Part shown: piece by piece, positions 19,139 through 28,460 of the stretch
How the letters are laid out: every line of letters starts with the position of its first letter
Numbering within the stretch: the first letter of the stretch is position 1
NCBI RefSeq assembly: GCF_002903165.1
Contig: NZ_PPSK01000005.1
Span: forward strand, 124,001 to 188,000
Source: Halopseudomonas oceani
GTDB taxonomy: Bacteria > Pseudomonadota > Gammaproteobacteria > Pseudomonadales > Pseudomonadaceae
DNA: 64,000 nucleotides
Reading direction: 5' to 3'
The notes under the pieces: generated by a model
The model's input: only the letters and a program-made list of their open reading frames with translations
Told to the model about the DNA's origin: nothing
Database searches by the model: none
Made by a program: the position numbers and the translations under genes

Positions 19139-20719
19139 GTGATTGAAGCGGTCTGGATTGCCTTTGCCTTCGGCTTGGGCCTGCTGTTCAAGCAGGTCGG
19201 CCTCCCTCCCCTGATCGGCTACCTTGGTGCCGGCTTTGCACTCTCTGCGCTTGGCGAACGCGTCGGTGTAGGCCCCGAAGACAGCTACGTTCTCAATCAC
19301 ATCGCCCACCTCGGCGTGCTGCTTCTGCTATTTACGGTCGGCCTCAAACTCAAACTTAAGAACCTCGCCCGACCAGAAGTCATCGGCGGCAGCCTGCTGC
19401 ACTTTGGCCTATCTACTGCCCTGTTTCTACCAGCGTTCATGTTCTTTCTTGATATGCCGGTCAAGCAGGCCGTACTGCTGGCAATGGCACTGTCGTTTTC
19501 CAGTACCGTACTGGCAGCCAAGGTGCTGGAAAGCAAACGCGAGCTACGCGCCTTCCATGGCCGGGTCGCGATCGGCGTACTGATCATGCAGGACCTGATC
19601 GCCCTGGTGGCGATCAGCATTGCCAGCGGCCAGACACCTTCCGGATGGGCTCTGATGGTACTGATCCTGCCACTATGCCGCCCGCTACTGTTCAAGTTGC
19701 TGGATTTGAGTGGCCGAGAGGAGCTGATGGTACTGCTCGGCCTGTTGCTGGCACTGGTAGTCGGCGGTGCCGGTTTCGAAGCACTGGGCTTAAGCTCCGA
19801 GCTGGGCGCACTCGCATTTGGCGCCATGCTGGCCAACCACAAACGCGCTGGTGAGCTATCGCAGTCACTTTGGAGCCTGAAGGAAGTCTTTCTGGTTGGC
19901 TTCTTTCTCCAGATTGGCTTGGGCGGCCTGCCGGATCAGCACGCCATCCTGTTTGCGCTGGCATTGACTCTGCTGCTACCGCTGAAAACCGCCCTGTTCT
20001 TCTTTCTGTTCACCGGTTTCAAGCTGCGCGCACGCAGTGCCTTTCTCAGCAGCCTTACTCTTACCAACTACAGCGAGTTCGGCCTGATCATGGCTAGCCT
20101 GGTACTGCCTGAGTGGCTGATACCACTGGCGCTAACGGTTGCCTTTTCCTTTGTCATTTCCGCACCGCTCAACCGCATTGTGCACAGCATTTATGAATAC
20201 ATAGCGCCGCTGCTGACTCGCTTTGAGCGGGATATTCGCCACCCCGACGAACAGCCAATCACCCTGGGCGATGCACAGATACTGATCATGGGGCTGGGCC
20301 GCACCGGCCGCGCCGCCTATGACAACCTGTCGGAGAAAGGCTACCGCGTCATCGGCCTCGACTCCGACCCCGTCGCCGTTGAGGGCAGCCTGGCGTCAGG
20401 CCGACAGGCCCTGTTCGCTGACGCCGAAGACCCGGTGTTCTGGCAGAATCTGGATATGCCGAACATTCACTCGGTGATCCTCGCCATGAACGATGCCGAG
20501 GCGAAGACGATTACGGTCCACAACTTGCGCGGTCGCGGCTTCGACGGCCTGATTGTCTCGCATGCCATGTACGAGGATATCGCGCGGCGCATTATTCAGG
20601 CAGGCGCCGATCACACCTACCTGACCATGAGCGAAGCGGGCACCGGCTTAGCAGAGCACGTGGCCAGAAGCATCCAGGAACGCAGCGCGCTGCTTACCGA
20701 GCAGGCCAAGCGGGCATGA
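19139..20719 (+). CDS. CPA2-family cation/proton antiporter with TrkA-N domain (KefB/KefC-like)
   Basis: A 526-residue membrane protein. About a dozen hydrophobic helices cover residues 1-350 with the Na+/H+-exchanger fold (LPPLIGYLGAGFALSALGER, LGVLLLLFTVGLKL, ALSFSSTVLAAKVLESKREL, and QDLIALV). A cytoplasmic Rossmann RCK/TrkA-N domain follows from about residue 385 (ILIMGLGRTGRAAYD ... VIGLDSDP). It probably exchanges K+ or Na+ for protons. The start is GTG 19139, with a weak GGA upstream. Its place next to the ectoine operon fits a role in ion homeostasis at high salt, but that is inference. I see no glutathione-gating motif, so I do not call it KefC proper. Confidence 0.87.
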   Translation: MIEAVWIAFAFGLGLLFKQVGLPPLIGYLGAGFALSALGERVGVGPEDSYVLNHIAHLGVLLLLFTVGLKLKLKNLARPEVIGGSLLHFGLSTALFLPAFMFFLDMPVKQAVLLAMALSFSSTVLAAKVLESKRELRAFHGRVAIGVLIMQDLIALVAISIASGQTPSGWALMVLILPLCRPLLFKLLDLSGREELMVLLGLLLALVVGGAGFEALGLSSELGALAFGAMLANHKRAGELSQSLWSLKEVFLVGFFLQIGLGGLPDQHAILFALALTLLLPLKTALFFFLFTGFKLRARSAFLSSLTLTNYSEFGLIMASLVLPEWLIPLALTVAFSFVISAPLNRIVHSIYEYIAPLLTRFERDIRHPDEQPITLGDAQILIMGLGRTGRAAYDNLSEKGYRVIGLDSDPVAVEGSLASGRQALFADAEDPVFWQNLDMPNIHSVILAMNDAEAKTITVHNLRGRGFDGLIVSHAMYEDIARRIIQAGADHTYLTMSEAGTGLAEHVARSIQERSALLTEQAKRA

Positions 20720-21595
20720 CTACTCCCCCAGCAGTTGTGCGCGTACCGCGGCAGCGGCACTGGCCGGATGCTCCAGCATAAAGCAGTGACCGCCCGCCGT
20801 CTGATGCGCTGTTACATGACGATTGCTGGCGGCCAGACGACGCGCCGCACGCCCGACAAACGGATAGGTGCTATCACCATAGACGATCTGCGTCGGGGTC
20901 GTTAACCGCCGCAATGACGACCACAGTGCCGACGGCATCGTACGAAATACCTCAGCCTCGCGACTCGGCCGGCAGCACAACTCTACCCCGCCCGCCTCCC
21001 GGTCACGCAGCGCATGGGCAATATGTGCCTCAAAGGCAGTCTCGTCCCAGCCCTTAAACATGCCGCGGTTGTGCAGCCCGGCATGCGCCGCCGTGCGGTC
21101 TGGCCAGTAGTCCCGACGCGCAGCAGCACGTTTTGCCACCGGATGATCGTGCAAGCCGAACAACCCGAGACCACGCCGCAATGCAATCAGCCCCGGCGGA
21201 AAGAACACCGGATCAAGCAGTACCGTGCGCAGAAACAGGTCCGGTTGGCGAGCCATGATCAAGGCAGTCAAAACCCCACCAAAGCTGTGCCCGCATGCCA
21301 TCCGCGGCGCGTCACCGAACACCTTGCCCTGTTCGGAAAATGCCTCTGCAGCCAGCTCCGCGTTGCGGTTCCAGCCAACGAAGCGACCACCATGATCGCT
21401 CTGACCATGGCCCTGCAGGTCGCACAGCCAGAGATCGAAGTCTTCAACCAGTAACGCCAGCATCGGTTCGTAGGTCCGGGTGCAAAAACCATTGCCGTGC
21501 AAAAAGTGCAGAACCGGTTTACCACTCGGCTGGCTATGCCAACCGCGCAAGGTGAAACCAGCACTGCTTTCATGAGCCCAGGCCAACAAATCCAT
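20720..21595 (-). CDS. Alpha/beta hydrolase
   Basis: A 291-residue alpha/beta-hydrolase-fold protein. The oxyanion segment is FLHGNGFCTRTYEPML, the nucleophile elbow is GHSFGG (Ser), an acid lies in IVYGDSTYPFVG, and the His is in GGHCFMLEHP. The start at 21595 has GGGGAG seven bases upstream. There is no signal peptide, so it should be a cytoplasmic esterase or lipase-like enzyme of unknown substrate. It is convergent with the antiporter gene (no gap between stops) and divergent from the next hydrolase. Confidence 0.82.
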   Translation of the reverse strand: MDLLAWAHESSAGFTLRGWHSQPSGKPVLHFLHGNGFCTRTYEPMLALLVEDFDLWLCDLQGHGQSDHGGRFVGWNRNAELAAEAFSEQGKVFGDAPRMACGHSFGGVLTALIMARQPDLFLRTVLLDPVFFPPGLIALRRGLGLFGLHDHPVAKRAAARRDYWPDRTAAHAGLHNRGMFKGWDETAFEAHIAHALRDREAGGVELCCRPSREAEVFRTMPSALWSSLRRLTTPTQIVYGDSTYPFVGRAARRLAASNRHVTAHQTAGGHCFMLEHPASAAAAVRAQLLGE

Positions 21596-21704
21596 TCAGC
21601 AACTCCCCAAAAAACAAGTCAGCCAGTCTAATTCGCCCCTTTGCGGCTGTCAGCGGCATACCCGTCTGTTAATCTGGCAATTCGGCCTTGATGATGACAC
21701 CTAC

Positions 21705-22484
21705 ATGCTGAAGACAACAGTATCCGGCTCAGGCCCCTCGCTGATCTGGGCGCACGGCTTGATGCTTTCGATGACGCTCGAAGACACCACCGGCTGGTTT
21801 CACCCAACTCAGGAAGACGGCATACGCCGGATACGCTATGACGCACGCGGACATGGCCATTCACCGGGGGGCACCGCCAGTTCAGCCTATCTCTGGACGA
21901 GCCAGGCGGACGACATGCTCGGGGTCGCCAGTGAACACGCCACAACACCACGCGCCCTGGGGGGGCACTCGATGGGGTCCGCCAGCGCCCTGCTCGCGGC
22001 GTTGAAACAGCCGGAACTAACTTCCTGCCTGATTCTGGCGACGCCGCCGACGGCCTGGCAAACGAGACCGAATCAGGTACGCCGCTACCGGCAGATGCAA
22101 CGCCTCATTGAACAACGCGGTATTGCCAGCCTGCTCAGGCTAGCGGCACAGAACCCAGCTCTGCCCAACTGGCTGCTGCAAGCCCATCCTGATCACGCAA
22201 GCGCGTCACTGCGGGCCCTGAGCGGCATGCGCGCAGACGCACTAATGGCAATACTCGACGCCGCCTGCGCCTGCGACCTGCCTGCTGTGAGCGCGCTGCA
22301 GCAGCTGGAAGTACCAACGCTGATTCTTGCCTGGCGCGATGACCCGATCCATCCGCTGGAAACCGCAGAGCAGTTGGCCACAGCGTTGCCCCTGGCCGAG
22401 CTGCAGATCATCAGCGACGCAAACGACCTGCAGCACTGGCCCCGGACGATCAGCGATTTTGTCCGCAGACACGCACCGGGTTAA
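21705..22484 (+). CDS. Alpha/beta hydrolase
   Basis: A 259-residue alpha/beta hydrolase: LIWAHGLMLSMTLE (oxyanion region), YDARGHGHSPG, the nucleophile elbow GGHSMGSASAL, an acid in LAWRDDPIHPLET, and a terminal His in LQHWPRTI. It is distinct in sequence from the minus-strand hydrolase beside it, so the pair is not a recent duplication. The start at ATG 21705 has no clear ribosome site; two upstream ATGs are out of frame. Substrate unknown. Confidence 0.8.
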   Translation: MLKTTVSGSGPSLIWAHGLMLSMTLEDTTGWFHPTQEDGIRRIRYDARGHGHSPGGTASSAYLWTSQADDMLGVASEHATTPRALGGHSMGSASALLAALKQPELTSCLILATPPTAWQTRPNQVRRYRQMQRLIEQRGIASLLRLAAQNPALPNWLLQAHPDHASASLRALSGMRADALMAILDAACACDLPAVSALQQLEVPTLILAWRDDPIHPLETAEQLATALPLAELQIISDANDLQHWPRTISDFVRRHAPG

Positions 22485-22487
22485 CCC

Positions 22488-23204
22488 CTACTCCAAACTG
22501 TAATCAATGTTGGTGACAACGCGGATGCGCTTCACTTCCGGAGTAAACGGATCCACATCGTCGATTGAGAAATAGCCCTGGGAAGCACGACGAATACTGC
22601 CGACAGAAGCCCCGGAGTCGCGGGCAAACTGATCCGCCGCCGCACGGGCATCACGGGTCGCATCTGCAATCATATCGGGCTTGATCGCATCAAGCTGGGT
22701 GAAGAGAAAGGTGGGTTGAAACTCGTAGCTCTGGGTCAGTGCAACCCCTGACTTGACCAGTTCGCCGACCGACTGCATGCCCGCCTTGACGCCATCAACA
22801 TCGGCGGTGCGAACCAGCACAGTAACTTCCGCGCGATAGCGCTCGGGCGGAAGGTTGGCACCATAGCTGTTGGCATGCTGATCGACTATCTTGGGCATCG
22901 AAAGCTGAATGTCCTTTTCCTCGAACCCCTTGAGCAGTAAAAACGAACGCACCAACCCCTGCTGATGTTCAACATCGTCCTGCAGACGGTCCAGACTGTC
23001 GCCGGTAACGCTGAAATTGATCGGCCACAGTGCCAGATCCGCCGCCACCTGACGCTCTGCCAATCCTTTGACACTGACAACCCGGTCGGCGCCACGAAAC
23101 TCCAGCAGCCCGGTTTTCAGACTGACCCCGATAAACGCAAGCCCTCCCGCTACCAAGGCCGCCGCTACCACTGACCACAGCGAAACACGACTGAAAACCG
23201 CCAT
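22488..23204 (-). CDS. SIMPL (DUF541) domain-containing protein
   Basis: A 238-residue protein. A hydrophobic N-terminal segment (residues 8-28) serves as signal or membrane anchor, followed by a SIMPL domain: VVSVKGLAERQVAADLALWPI at the start, repeated beta-alpha blocks, and a C-terminal RRASQGYFSIDDVD...VVTNIDY segment. Proteins of this family form periplasmic oligomers and are tied to envelope or oxidative stress, but the molecular role is unknown. AGGAG about seven bases upstream fixes the start. It is divergent from pomA. Confidence 0.82.
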   Translation of the reverse strand: MAVFSRVSLWSVVAAALVAGGLAFIGVSLKTGLLEFRGADRVVSVKGLAERQVAADLALWPINFSVTGDSLDRLQDDVEHQQGLVRSFLLLKGFEEKDIQLSMPKIVDQHANSYGANLPPERYRAEVTVLVRTADVDGVKAGMQSVGELVKSGVALTQSYEFQPTFLFTQLDAIKPDMIADATRDARAAADQFARDSGASVGSIRRASQGYFSIDDVDPFTPEVKRIRVVTNIDYSLE

Positions 23205-23257
23205 GACATCTCCTCGAAACCTGGTGAATATCCGACTATCCTAAATGCATCTGACGT

Positions 23258-23285
23258 TTGCAATATTGGCTATCCAACTTAGAAT
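23258..23285 (+). promoter_or_regulatory. Candidate sigma-70 promoter of pomAB
   Basis: TTGCAA (23258-23263), 16 bases, TAGAAT (23280-23285), about 70 bases ahead of the pomA start. No RpoN or FliA-type site is seen here, unlike at the flagellar structural genes. Confidence 0.4.
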
Positions 23286-23355
23286 AGCCGCTATAGCCCG
23301 AGTGCGGGCACCCATTGCTGTCCACCCCGTCGCAATACATCCCAGGAGTCCCCGT

Positions 23356-24129
23356 TTGGATCTCGCAACCCTGATTGGCCTGATCGGCGCACTCGGCATC
23401 ATCGCTGCATCCATTCTACTGGGCACTGGTGCCCAGGTGTTCTTCAATGTGCCATCAATGCTGATCGTTTTTGGTGGCAGCCTGTTTGTGGTGCTTGCCA
23501 AATTCAATGTCGGTCAATTTATTGGCGCCATTAAAGTTGCAGGCCGAGCCTTTCGTTTCAAGCTCCCCGATACCGAAACCAGCATCAACGAACTGGTTGA
23601 ACTCGCCACCATTGCCCGCAAGTCCGGGTTGCTGGCCCTTGAAGAAAAGGAAATCGCCTCCCCCTTCCTCGCCAGCGGTATTCAGTTGCTGATCGACGGC
23701 CATCCGCAGGAAACCGTCAAGGCCATCCTCGAAAAGGAGCGGGTGCTGACCATGGAACGCAACCGCTGGGGGGCGAAGATCTTTTCTGCGCTGGGTGACG
23801 TCGGCCCGGCGATGGGCATGATCGGTACGCTGATCGGCCTGGTTCAGATGCTGTCCAACATGGAAGACCCGAAGTCTATTGGTCCGGCCATGGCAGTCGC
23901 ACTGCTCACCACGCTGTACGGCGCAATGCTGGCAACCATGGTCTGCCTACCAATCGCCGACAAGCTGGCCCTGCGCATGACCGAAGAAGCACGCATGCAA
24001 TCACTGTGGATCGACGCCATTCTGGCAATTCAGGAAGGCACCAACCCCCGTGTTATCGAACAACTGCTGAGCAGCTACCTGCCTGCCGATAAACGCAGCA
24101 AGGCGAACGACGAGGCGAAGGAAGGCTGA
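23356..24129 (+). CDS. pomA: Flagellar motor stator protein, PomA/MotA family (sodium-type)
   Basis: A 257-residue stator subunit. The start is TTG 23356 (MDLATLIGLIG), with AGGAG at 23343-23347; the frame runs further up to an ATG, but that extension is not homologous. The MDLATLIGLIGA opening, IVFGGSLFVVLAKFNVGQF, GDVGPAMGMIGTLIGLVQMLSNM and GPAMAVALLTTLYGAML are close to Vibrio PomA as I recall it, more so than to the Pseudomonas MotA or MotC sequences. Four membrane helices are visible. With PomB it forms the 5:2 ion channel that drives the flagellar rotor via FliG. Overlaps pomB by one base. Na+ specificity is inferred from similarity. Confidence 0.88.
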   Translation: MDLATLIGLIGALGIIAASILLGTGAQVFFNVPSMLIVFGGSLFVVLAKFNVGQFIGAIKVAGRAFRFKLPDTETSINELVELATIARKSGLLALEEKEIASPFLASGIQLLIDGHPQETVKAILEKERVLTMERNRWGAKIFSALGDVGPAMGMIGTLIGLVQMLSNMEDPKSIGPAMAVALLTTLYGAMLATMVCLPIADKLALRMTEEARMQSLWIDAILAIQEGTNPRVIEQLLSSYLPADKRSKANDEAKEG

Positions 24130-25076
24130 TGGAAGAGCAGGAAGACGACAGCCCCGGCATCCCCGCATGGGTCATGACCTTCGCCGATCTGATGTCGCTA
24201 CTGATGTGCTTCTTCGTACTGCTGCTGTCATTCTCCGAAATCGACGCGCAGAAGTTCAAGCAGATCGCCGGCGAACTATCAGCCGCCTTTGGCGTACAGC
24301 GCGATGTGCCCGCGCTGGAAATCCCGATGGGCACCAGTCCGATTTTCGACAAGTTCTCACCGGGCAAGCCCGAACCCACCCCCGTCGATAGCGTGCGCCA
24401 GCAGACCACCGAACAGGATCCAAAGCTGGATACCCTGCGCGAGGAAATGGAAGCAGACGTCCAGAAGCAGGTTCAGGAAACCACCAAGGAACAGATCGAT
24501 ACCAGCATGGACGCCCTGCGTGACGTACTGGAAAACGAATTGGCGCAGGGCCGACTGCAACTGGAACACGACCGCAAGCGGATCATCATTCGGGTAGAGG
24601 AGAAGGGCTCCTTCCCTTCCGGCTCGGCCGACATGACCGACGATTTTCGCGACATGCTGGACCGTATTGCCGAAGTACTGGCCAAGCTGCCGGGCGAAAT
24701 CACCATCGAGGGACACACGGATAACATTCCGATCCACACCAACCGCTTCCAGTCCAACTGGGACCTCTCCGCAGCGCGCGCCTCATCGGTCGCCAACGCC
24801 CTGCTGCTCAACGATACTATCAAGCCGGAGCGCATGCGGGTACAGGGCTACGCCGAGACCCGCCCTCGTGCCAGCAATGAGTGGCCGGAAACCCGTGCGC
24901 TTAACCGCCGGGTCGAGATCATTCTTGACCTGTCAGGCTCGATAGAAGAATACGAAGCAGAGCTGCGTCGTCTGATGGAGGAAGACCTGGGTGACCTGAT
25001 TCAGGACCTCGAGCTCCATAATGCCCCCTCATCCAGCGAGCCGCCACCCGACAGCCCGCCTCCCACCGCGCCCTGA
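24129..25076 (+). CDS. pomB: Flagellar motor stator protein, PomB/MotB family (sodium-type)
   Basis: A 315-residue partner of PomA. The single membrane helix (about residues 14-36) is TFADLMSLLMCFFVLLLSF, virtually the Vibrio PomB sequence, with the ion-carrying Asp20 and a Cys at 27. A plug/linker follows (GTSPIFDKFSPGKPEPTP also recalls PomB), then the OmpA-like peptidoglycan-binding domain (ITIEGHTDNIPI ... NRRVEIILDLSG) and a Pro/Ser-rich tail. It anchors the stator to the cell wall. The gene ends seven bases from flhB, tail to tail, at the edge of the flagellar cluster. Confidence 0.88.
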   Translation: MEEQEDDSPGIPAWVMTFADLMSLLMCFFVLLLSFSEIDAQKFKQIAGELSAAFGVQRDVPALEIPMGTSPIFDKFSPGKPEPTPVDSVRQQTTEQDPKLDTLREEMEADVQKQVQETTKEQIDTSMDALRDVLENELAQGRLQLEHDRKRIIIRVEEKGSFPSGSADMTDDFRDMLDRIAEVLAKLPGEITIEGHTDNIPIHTNRFQSNWDLSAARASSVANALLLNDTIKPERMRVQGYAETRPRASNEWPETRALNRRVEIILDLSGSIEEYEAELRRLMEEDLGDLIQDLELHNAPSSSEPPPDSPPPTAP

Positions 25077-25083
25077 AACAGGG

Positions 25084-26214
25084 TCAGTGCTTGAGATCGT
25101 CGGGAATATTCGGATCAGGCATCGGCCCCGGCCGCTTGCCCTGACCCGCGCGGTACTGGCGTAACTGGAATACGTACGCCAGGACCTGTGCCACCGCGAG
25201 ATAGAGACCGGACGGAATTTCATGGTCAATCTCGGTGCTGTAATACACCGCCCGGGCCAATGGCGGTGATTCCAGGATGATAATTTCGTTCTCGTTCGCC
25301 ACCTCGCGAATACGCTGGGCGACAAAATCAGCACCCTTCGCCAAAAGCACCGGCGCACCGGAAGCCATCGGATCATATTTCAGCGCTACAGCGAAATGGG
25401 TCGGGTTGGTAATGATAACGTCGGCCTGCGGCACATTGCTCATCATCCGACGCTCCGCCATCTCGCGCTGCAGCTGTCGAATACGCGACTTGACCTCGGG
25501 CTTGCCCTCCGAGTCCTTGTATTCGTCCTTGACCTCCTGCTTGGTCATACGCAATTTCTGCTTGTGATCCCATAGCTGGAACGGCGCATCCACAGCGGCA
25601 ATCAGAATCAGCGAACAGGACAGAATCAGCAAGGACGAGCCCAACACCCAGGCACAATGGATGATCGCTGCCGACAACGGCTCATTGGCCATGCTGAGCA
25701 GGTCTTCGGTGCGTAATTGCAGCACAACCAGCGCCACACCAAGGACCACGAGGAACTTGGCCAGCGCCTTGAGCAACTCAACCAGCGCCTTGACCGAAAA
25801 CATCCGCTTGAGGCCCGCCAGCGGGTCCATGCGCTCAAACTTGGGAGCCAGCGAACTGGCACTGAACAGCCAGCCGCCGAGCAGGATAGGCCCGACAATG
25901 GAGGCCACCAGCAGCACTCCAAACAGCGGGCCAAGCACTTCAAGCCCCTCACGCAGGGATGCAAACAGGTGCAGCCCCATGGCGTCGGTGCCGTACAGCG
26001 ACTCGCGCTCCAGGGCGAAGTTGAAAATCATGATGTCCATGAGCTTCTGGACCATGCCCGGCCCAAGCATCAGCAAGCCAATCGCCGCCGCCATCACCAC
26101 GGCCAACGTATTGAGCTCGCGTGATCGAGCAACCTGGCCTTTGTCGCGCGACTCTTTAAGTCGCTTGCCCGTGGGCTCCTCTGTGCGTTCCTGACCGCTG
26201 TCTGACTCTGCCAT
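25084..26214 (-). CDS. flhB: Flagellar export switch protein FlhB
   Basis: A 376-residue inner-membrane protein of the flagellar type III export gate. Four membrane helices lie within residues 30-210. The cytoplasmic domain carries the autocleavage site Asn-Pro-Thr-His (ITNPTHFAVALKY). The N-terminal region SDSGQERTEEPTGKRLKESR is diagnostic. It switches export from rod/hook to filament substrates together with FliK. Its ATG overlaps the fliR stop by one base. It is the last flagellar gene of this minus-strand run. Confidence 0.97.
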   Translation of the reverse strand: MAESDSGQERTEEPTGKRLKESRDKGQVARSRELNTLAVVMAAAIGLLMLGPGMVQKLMDIMIFNFALERESLYGTDAMGLHLFASLREGLEVLGPLFGVLLVASIVGPILLGGWLFSASSLAPKFERMDPLAGLKRMFSVKALVELLKALAKFLVVLGVALVVLQLRTEDLLSMANEPLSAAIIHCAWVLGSSLLILSCSLILIAAVDAPFQLWDHKQKLRMTKQEVKDEYKDSEGKPEVKSRIRQLQREMAERRMMSNVPQADVIITNPTHFAVALKYDPMASGAPVLLAKGADFVAQRIREVANENEIIILESPPLARAVYYSTEIDHEIPSGLYLAVAQVLAYVFQLRQYRAGQGKRPGPMPDPNIPDDLKH

Positions 26215-26990
26215 CAGCTCGCCCTCACCAGTCCACGTAGCCAGATCAGTGCATCGGCGGCGAGTTCCTGATACTGCCCCGGCACGTTACCCATCAGAAC
26301 CCACATGATGAATAGACCAAATACCAGCGTCAGCGGGAAACCGATGGAGAAAATATTCAGCTGCGGTGCCGCGCGCATCATCACACCAAAGGAAATATTG
26401 ACGATCAGCAGCGCCGTAATCGCCGGCAGACCAATCAAAATCGCGGCAGCCAGCACCCACGAGAAGCGCAACACCAGCGCTTGGAAATCCAACCGCCCCA
26501 GGCTCTCACCAACCGGCAAGGTAGTGAAGCTTTCAGTCAGGACTTCCAGCACAACCAGATGTCCATTCATGGCCAGGAACAGCAAGGTGACCAGCATGGT
26601 AAAAACCTGCGCCACCACCGCCACCGAGATCCCCGTGGTCGGGTCGTTCATGGACGCGAAACCGAGCCCCATCTGCATAGCAATGATCTGGCCCGCCAGC
26701 ACGTGGATCTGGAACAGCAGCTGCAGGGAAAATCCCATAGCAGCTCCGATCAAAATCTGCTCGCCAATCACCACCCAGGTACGCAACGACAATGCATCCA
26801 GCATCGGCACCTCGCCGACCTGCGGAGCGATCAGCATAGTCAGGGCAAGGGCAAAATAAAGACGTACCCGTGTTGGCAGTAGCTGCGTACCGATTACCGG
26901 CATCGTCATCAGCAGGGACGCAATACGAAACAGCACCCACAGGTAGCTCGCTACCCAGCGACTGATTTCGGCGCTGGACAGTTCGATCAT
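26214..26990 (-). CDS. fliR: Flagellar export gate protein FliR
   Basis: A 258-residue polytopic membrane protein, one copy per export gate beside FliP5 and FliQ4. Hydrophobic helices fill nearly the whole length (VASYLWVLFRIASLLMTMPVIG; ILIGAAMGFSLQLLFQ; TLVFGLFIMWVLMG). Length is typical. Starts overlap the fliQ stop by one base (26990). Confidence 0.96.
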   Translation of the reverse strand: MIELSSAEISRWVASYLWVLFRIASLLMTMPVIGTQLLPTRVRLYFALALTMLIAPQVGEVPMLDALSLRTWVVIGEQILIGAAMGFSLQLLFQIHVLAGQIIAMQMGLGFASMNDPTTGISVAVVAQVFTMLVTLLFLAMNGHLVVLEVLTESFTTLPVGESLGRLDFQALVLRFSWVLAAAILIGLPAITALLIVNISFGVMMRAAPQLNIFSIGFPLTLVFGLFIMWVLMGNVPGQYQELAADALIWLRGLVRAS

Positions 26991-27259
26991 CAGCCAATCA
27001 ATCCCGGGATCTGGCGATAGAGGTTATCGGTAAACTCGATCATCTGCGCCGCCAACCAAGGGCCAAGCCAGATCAGCGTGACAAAGGTAATCAGTAAACG
27101 CGGCAGGAAGCTCAGTGTCTGCTCGTTGATCTGCGTGGCGGCCTGAAACATCGCGACGATCAGGCCCACAATCAGGCTTGGCATGACCACAATGGCAACG
27201 ACCACAGCGGTAAGCCACAGCGCTTGACTGAACAATCCTACTGCCACTTCGGGAGTCAT
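26990..27259 (-). CDS. fliQ: Flagellar export gate protein FliQ
   Basis: An 89-residue protein with two membrane helices (ALWLTAVVVAIVVMPSLIVG and LLITFVTLIWLGPWL), the standard FliQ hairpin with QAATQINEQTLSFLPR between them. A subunit of the FliPQR export channel. It lies between fliP (11-base gap) and fliR. Confidence 0.96.
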   Translation of the reverse strand: MTPEVAVGLFSQALWLTAVVVAIVVMPSLIVGLIVAMFQAATQINEQTLSFLPRLLITFVTLIWLGPWLAAQMIEFTDNLYRQIPGLIG

Positions 27260-27270
27260 CTGCAGCCCTC

Positions 27271-28023
27271 CTAGGGAACAGCGAAGCTGGCAGCCAGGGT
27301 GCCAATGATCAGCGCCCAGCCATCCACCAGCACAAACAGCATGATCTTGAACGGCAACGAAATGATCAGTGGTGACAGCATCATCATACCCATCGCCATC
27401 AGGACGCTGGCCACCACCAGATCAATCACCAGAAACGGAATAAAGATCATGAAACCGATCTGAAAGGCTGTCTTCAGCTCGGAAGTCACAAACGCCGGCA
27501 CCAGAATGTGGAAAGGCACGTCATCCGGGCCGGTCAGATCGGTGCGCTTGGCCAGACGTACAAAGAGTTCAAGGTCGGTTTCGCGGGTTTGCGCCAGCAT
27601 GAATTCACGCAACGGCAGGCTCGCGGCCTGCAAGGCCTCCTGCGGCTGCATCTGCTCGTTGAGATACGGCTGCAGCGCCGCCTCGTTGATCTTGCTGAAT
27701 ACCGGCGCCATGATGAACAGGGTGAGAAATAGCGCAAGACCGATCAGAACCTGACTGGACGGTGTCTGTTGCAACCCCAGGGCCTGACGCAGAATGGCAA
27801 AGACAATGATGATCCGGGTGAAGCTGGTCATCATCATCACGAATGCCGGAATGAAGGTCAGCGCAGACATCAGCAGCAGCACCTGCAGGCTGACCGAATA
27901 GGTCTGCTGACCTTCGCTATCCGTGCTCAAGGTGATGGCTGGCAAGCTGAGCGGGTCCGCTGCCGTCTGAGCCAGTACCGACGGTGCCAGCAGCACCAGC
28001 AAAAGTCCGAGCCAGCGCATCAT
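27271..28023 (-). CDS. fliP: Flagellar export gate protein FliP
   Basis: A 250-residue protein with a cleavable signal peptide ([17 protein letters not shown]) and four membrane helices. Family landmarks are [41 protein letters not shown], and the C-terminal [24 protein letters not shown]. Five copies make the core of the export gate. Its start overlaps the fliO stop (ATGA). Confidence 0.97.
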   Translation of the reverse strand: MMRWLGLLLVLLAPSVLAQTAADPLSLPAITLSTDSEGQQTYSVSLQVLLLMSALTFIPAFVMMMTSFTRIIIVFAILRQALGLQQTPSSQVLIGLALFLTLFIMAPVFSKINEAALQPYLNEQMQPQEALQAASLPLREFMLAQTRETDLELFVRLAKRTDLTGPDDVPFHILVPAFVTSELKTAFQIGFMIFIPFLVIDLVVASVLMAMGMMMLSPLIISLPFKIMLFVLVDGWALIIGTLAASFAVP

Positions 28024-28460
28024 GACTGATCTTCCCTTTTCAACAAGGCTTGCAGCTTGCGCGCGAAATCGCTGTTGCCGGCTACAGCCGCATTGAGGTC
28101 AGCCACCGGCTGATCAAATACATGCAACGTGTTGATCCGCCCCGGTGAAGCCCCCAGCAGCATCTGCTTGCCACCAACATCAACCAGCAGCAGGCGGTCG
28201 CGCGGCCCGAGCGGCAAGCTGCTGACCAGACGAATGTGTTGTCCACCCTGGGCAGCCAGCGGCCCGACCCGGCGCAACAACCAGCCCAGCAAGACAATCA
28301 GCCCGACCACGAAGCCGAGCCCCAGCGCCAGCTGTGCCAGCTGCAACGCGAGCGAGCCGCCACCGACGTTGCTCATTGCCGCTGCCGCCGGTTCGCCACT
28401 TTGCGCATTCACGCCGACTGGCAGGACCAGCAGCAACGCCAGCATCAGCCCCCGCATCAA
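28020..28460 (-). CDS. fliO: Flagellar biosynthesis protein FliO
   Basis: A 146-residue protein with an N-terminal signal peptide, one membrane helix ([21 protein letters not shown]) and a cytoplasmic tail with [25 protein letters not shown], the conserved FliO block. It helps assemble FliP into the export gate. Overlaps fliN and fliP by ATGA-type junctions. Confidence 0.93.
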   Translation of the reverse strand: MMRGLMLALLLVLPVGVNAQSGEPAAAAMSNVGGGSLALQLAQLALGLGFVVGLIVLLGWLLRRVGPLAAQGGQHIRLVSSLPLGPRDRLLLVDVGGKQMLLGASPGRINTLHVFDQPVADLNAAVAGNSDFARKLQALLKREDQS

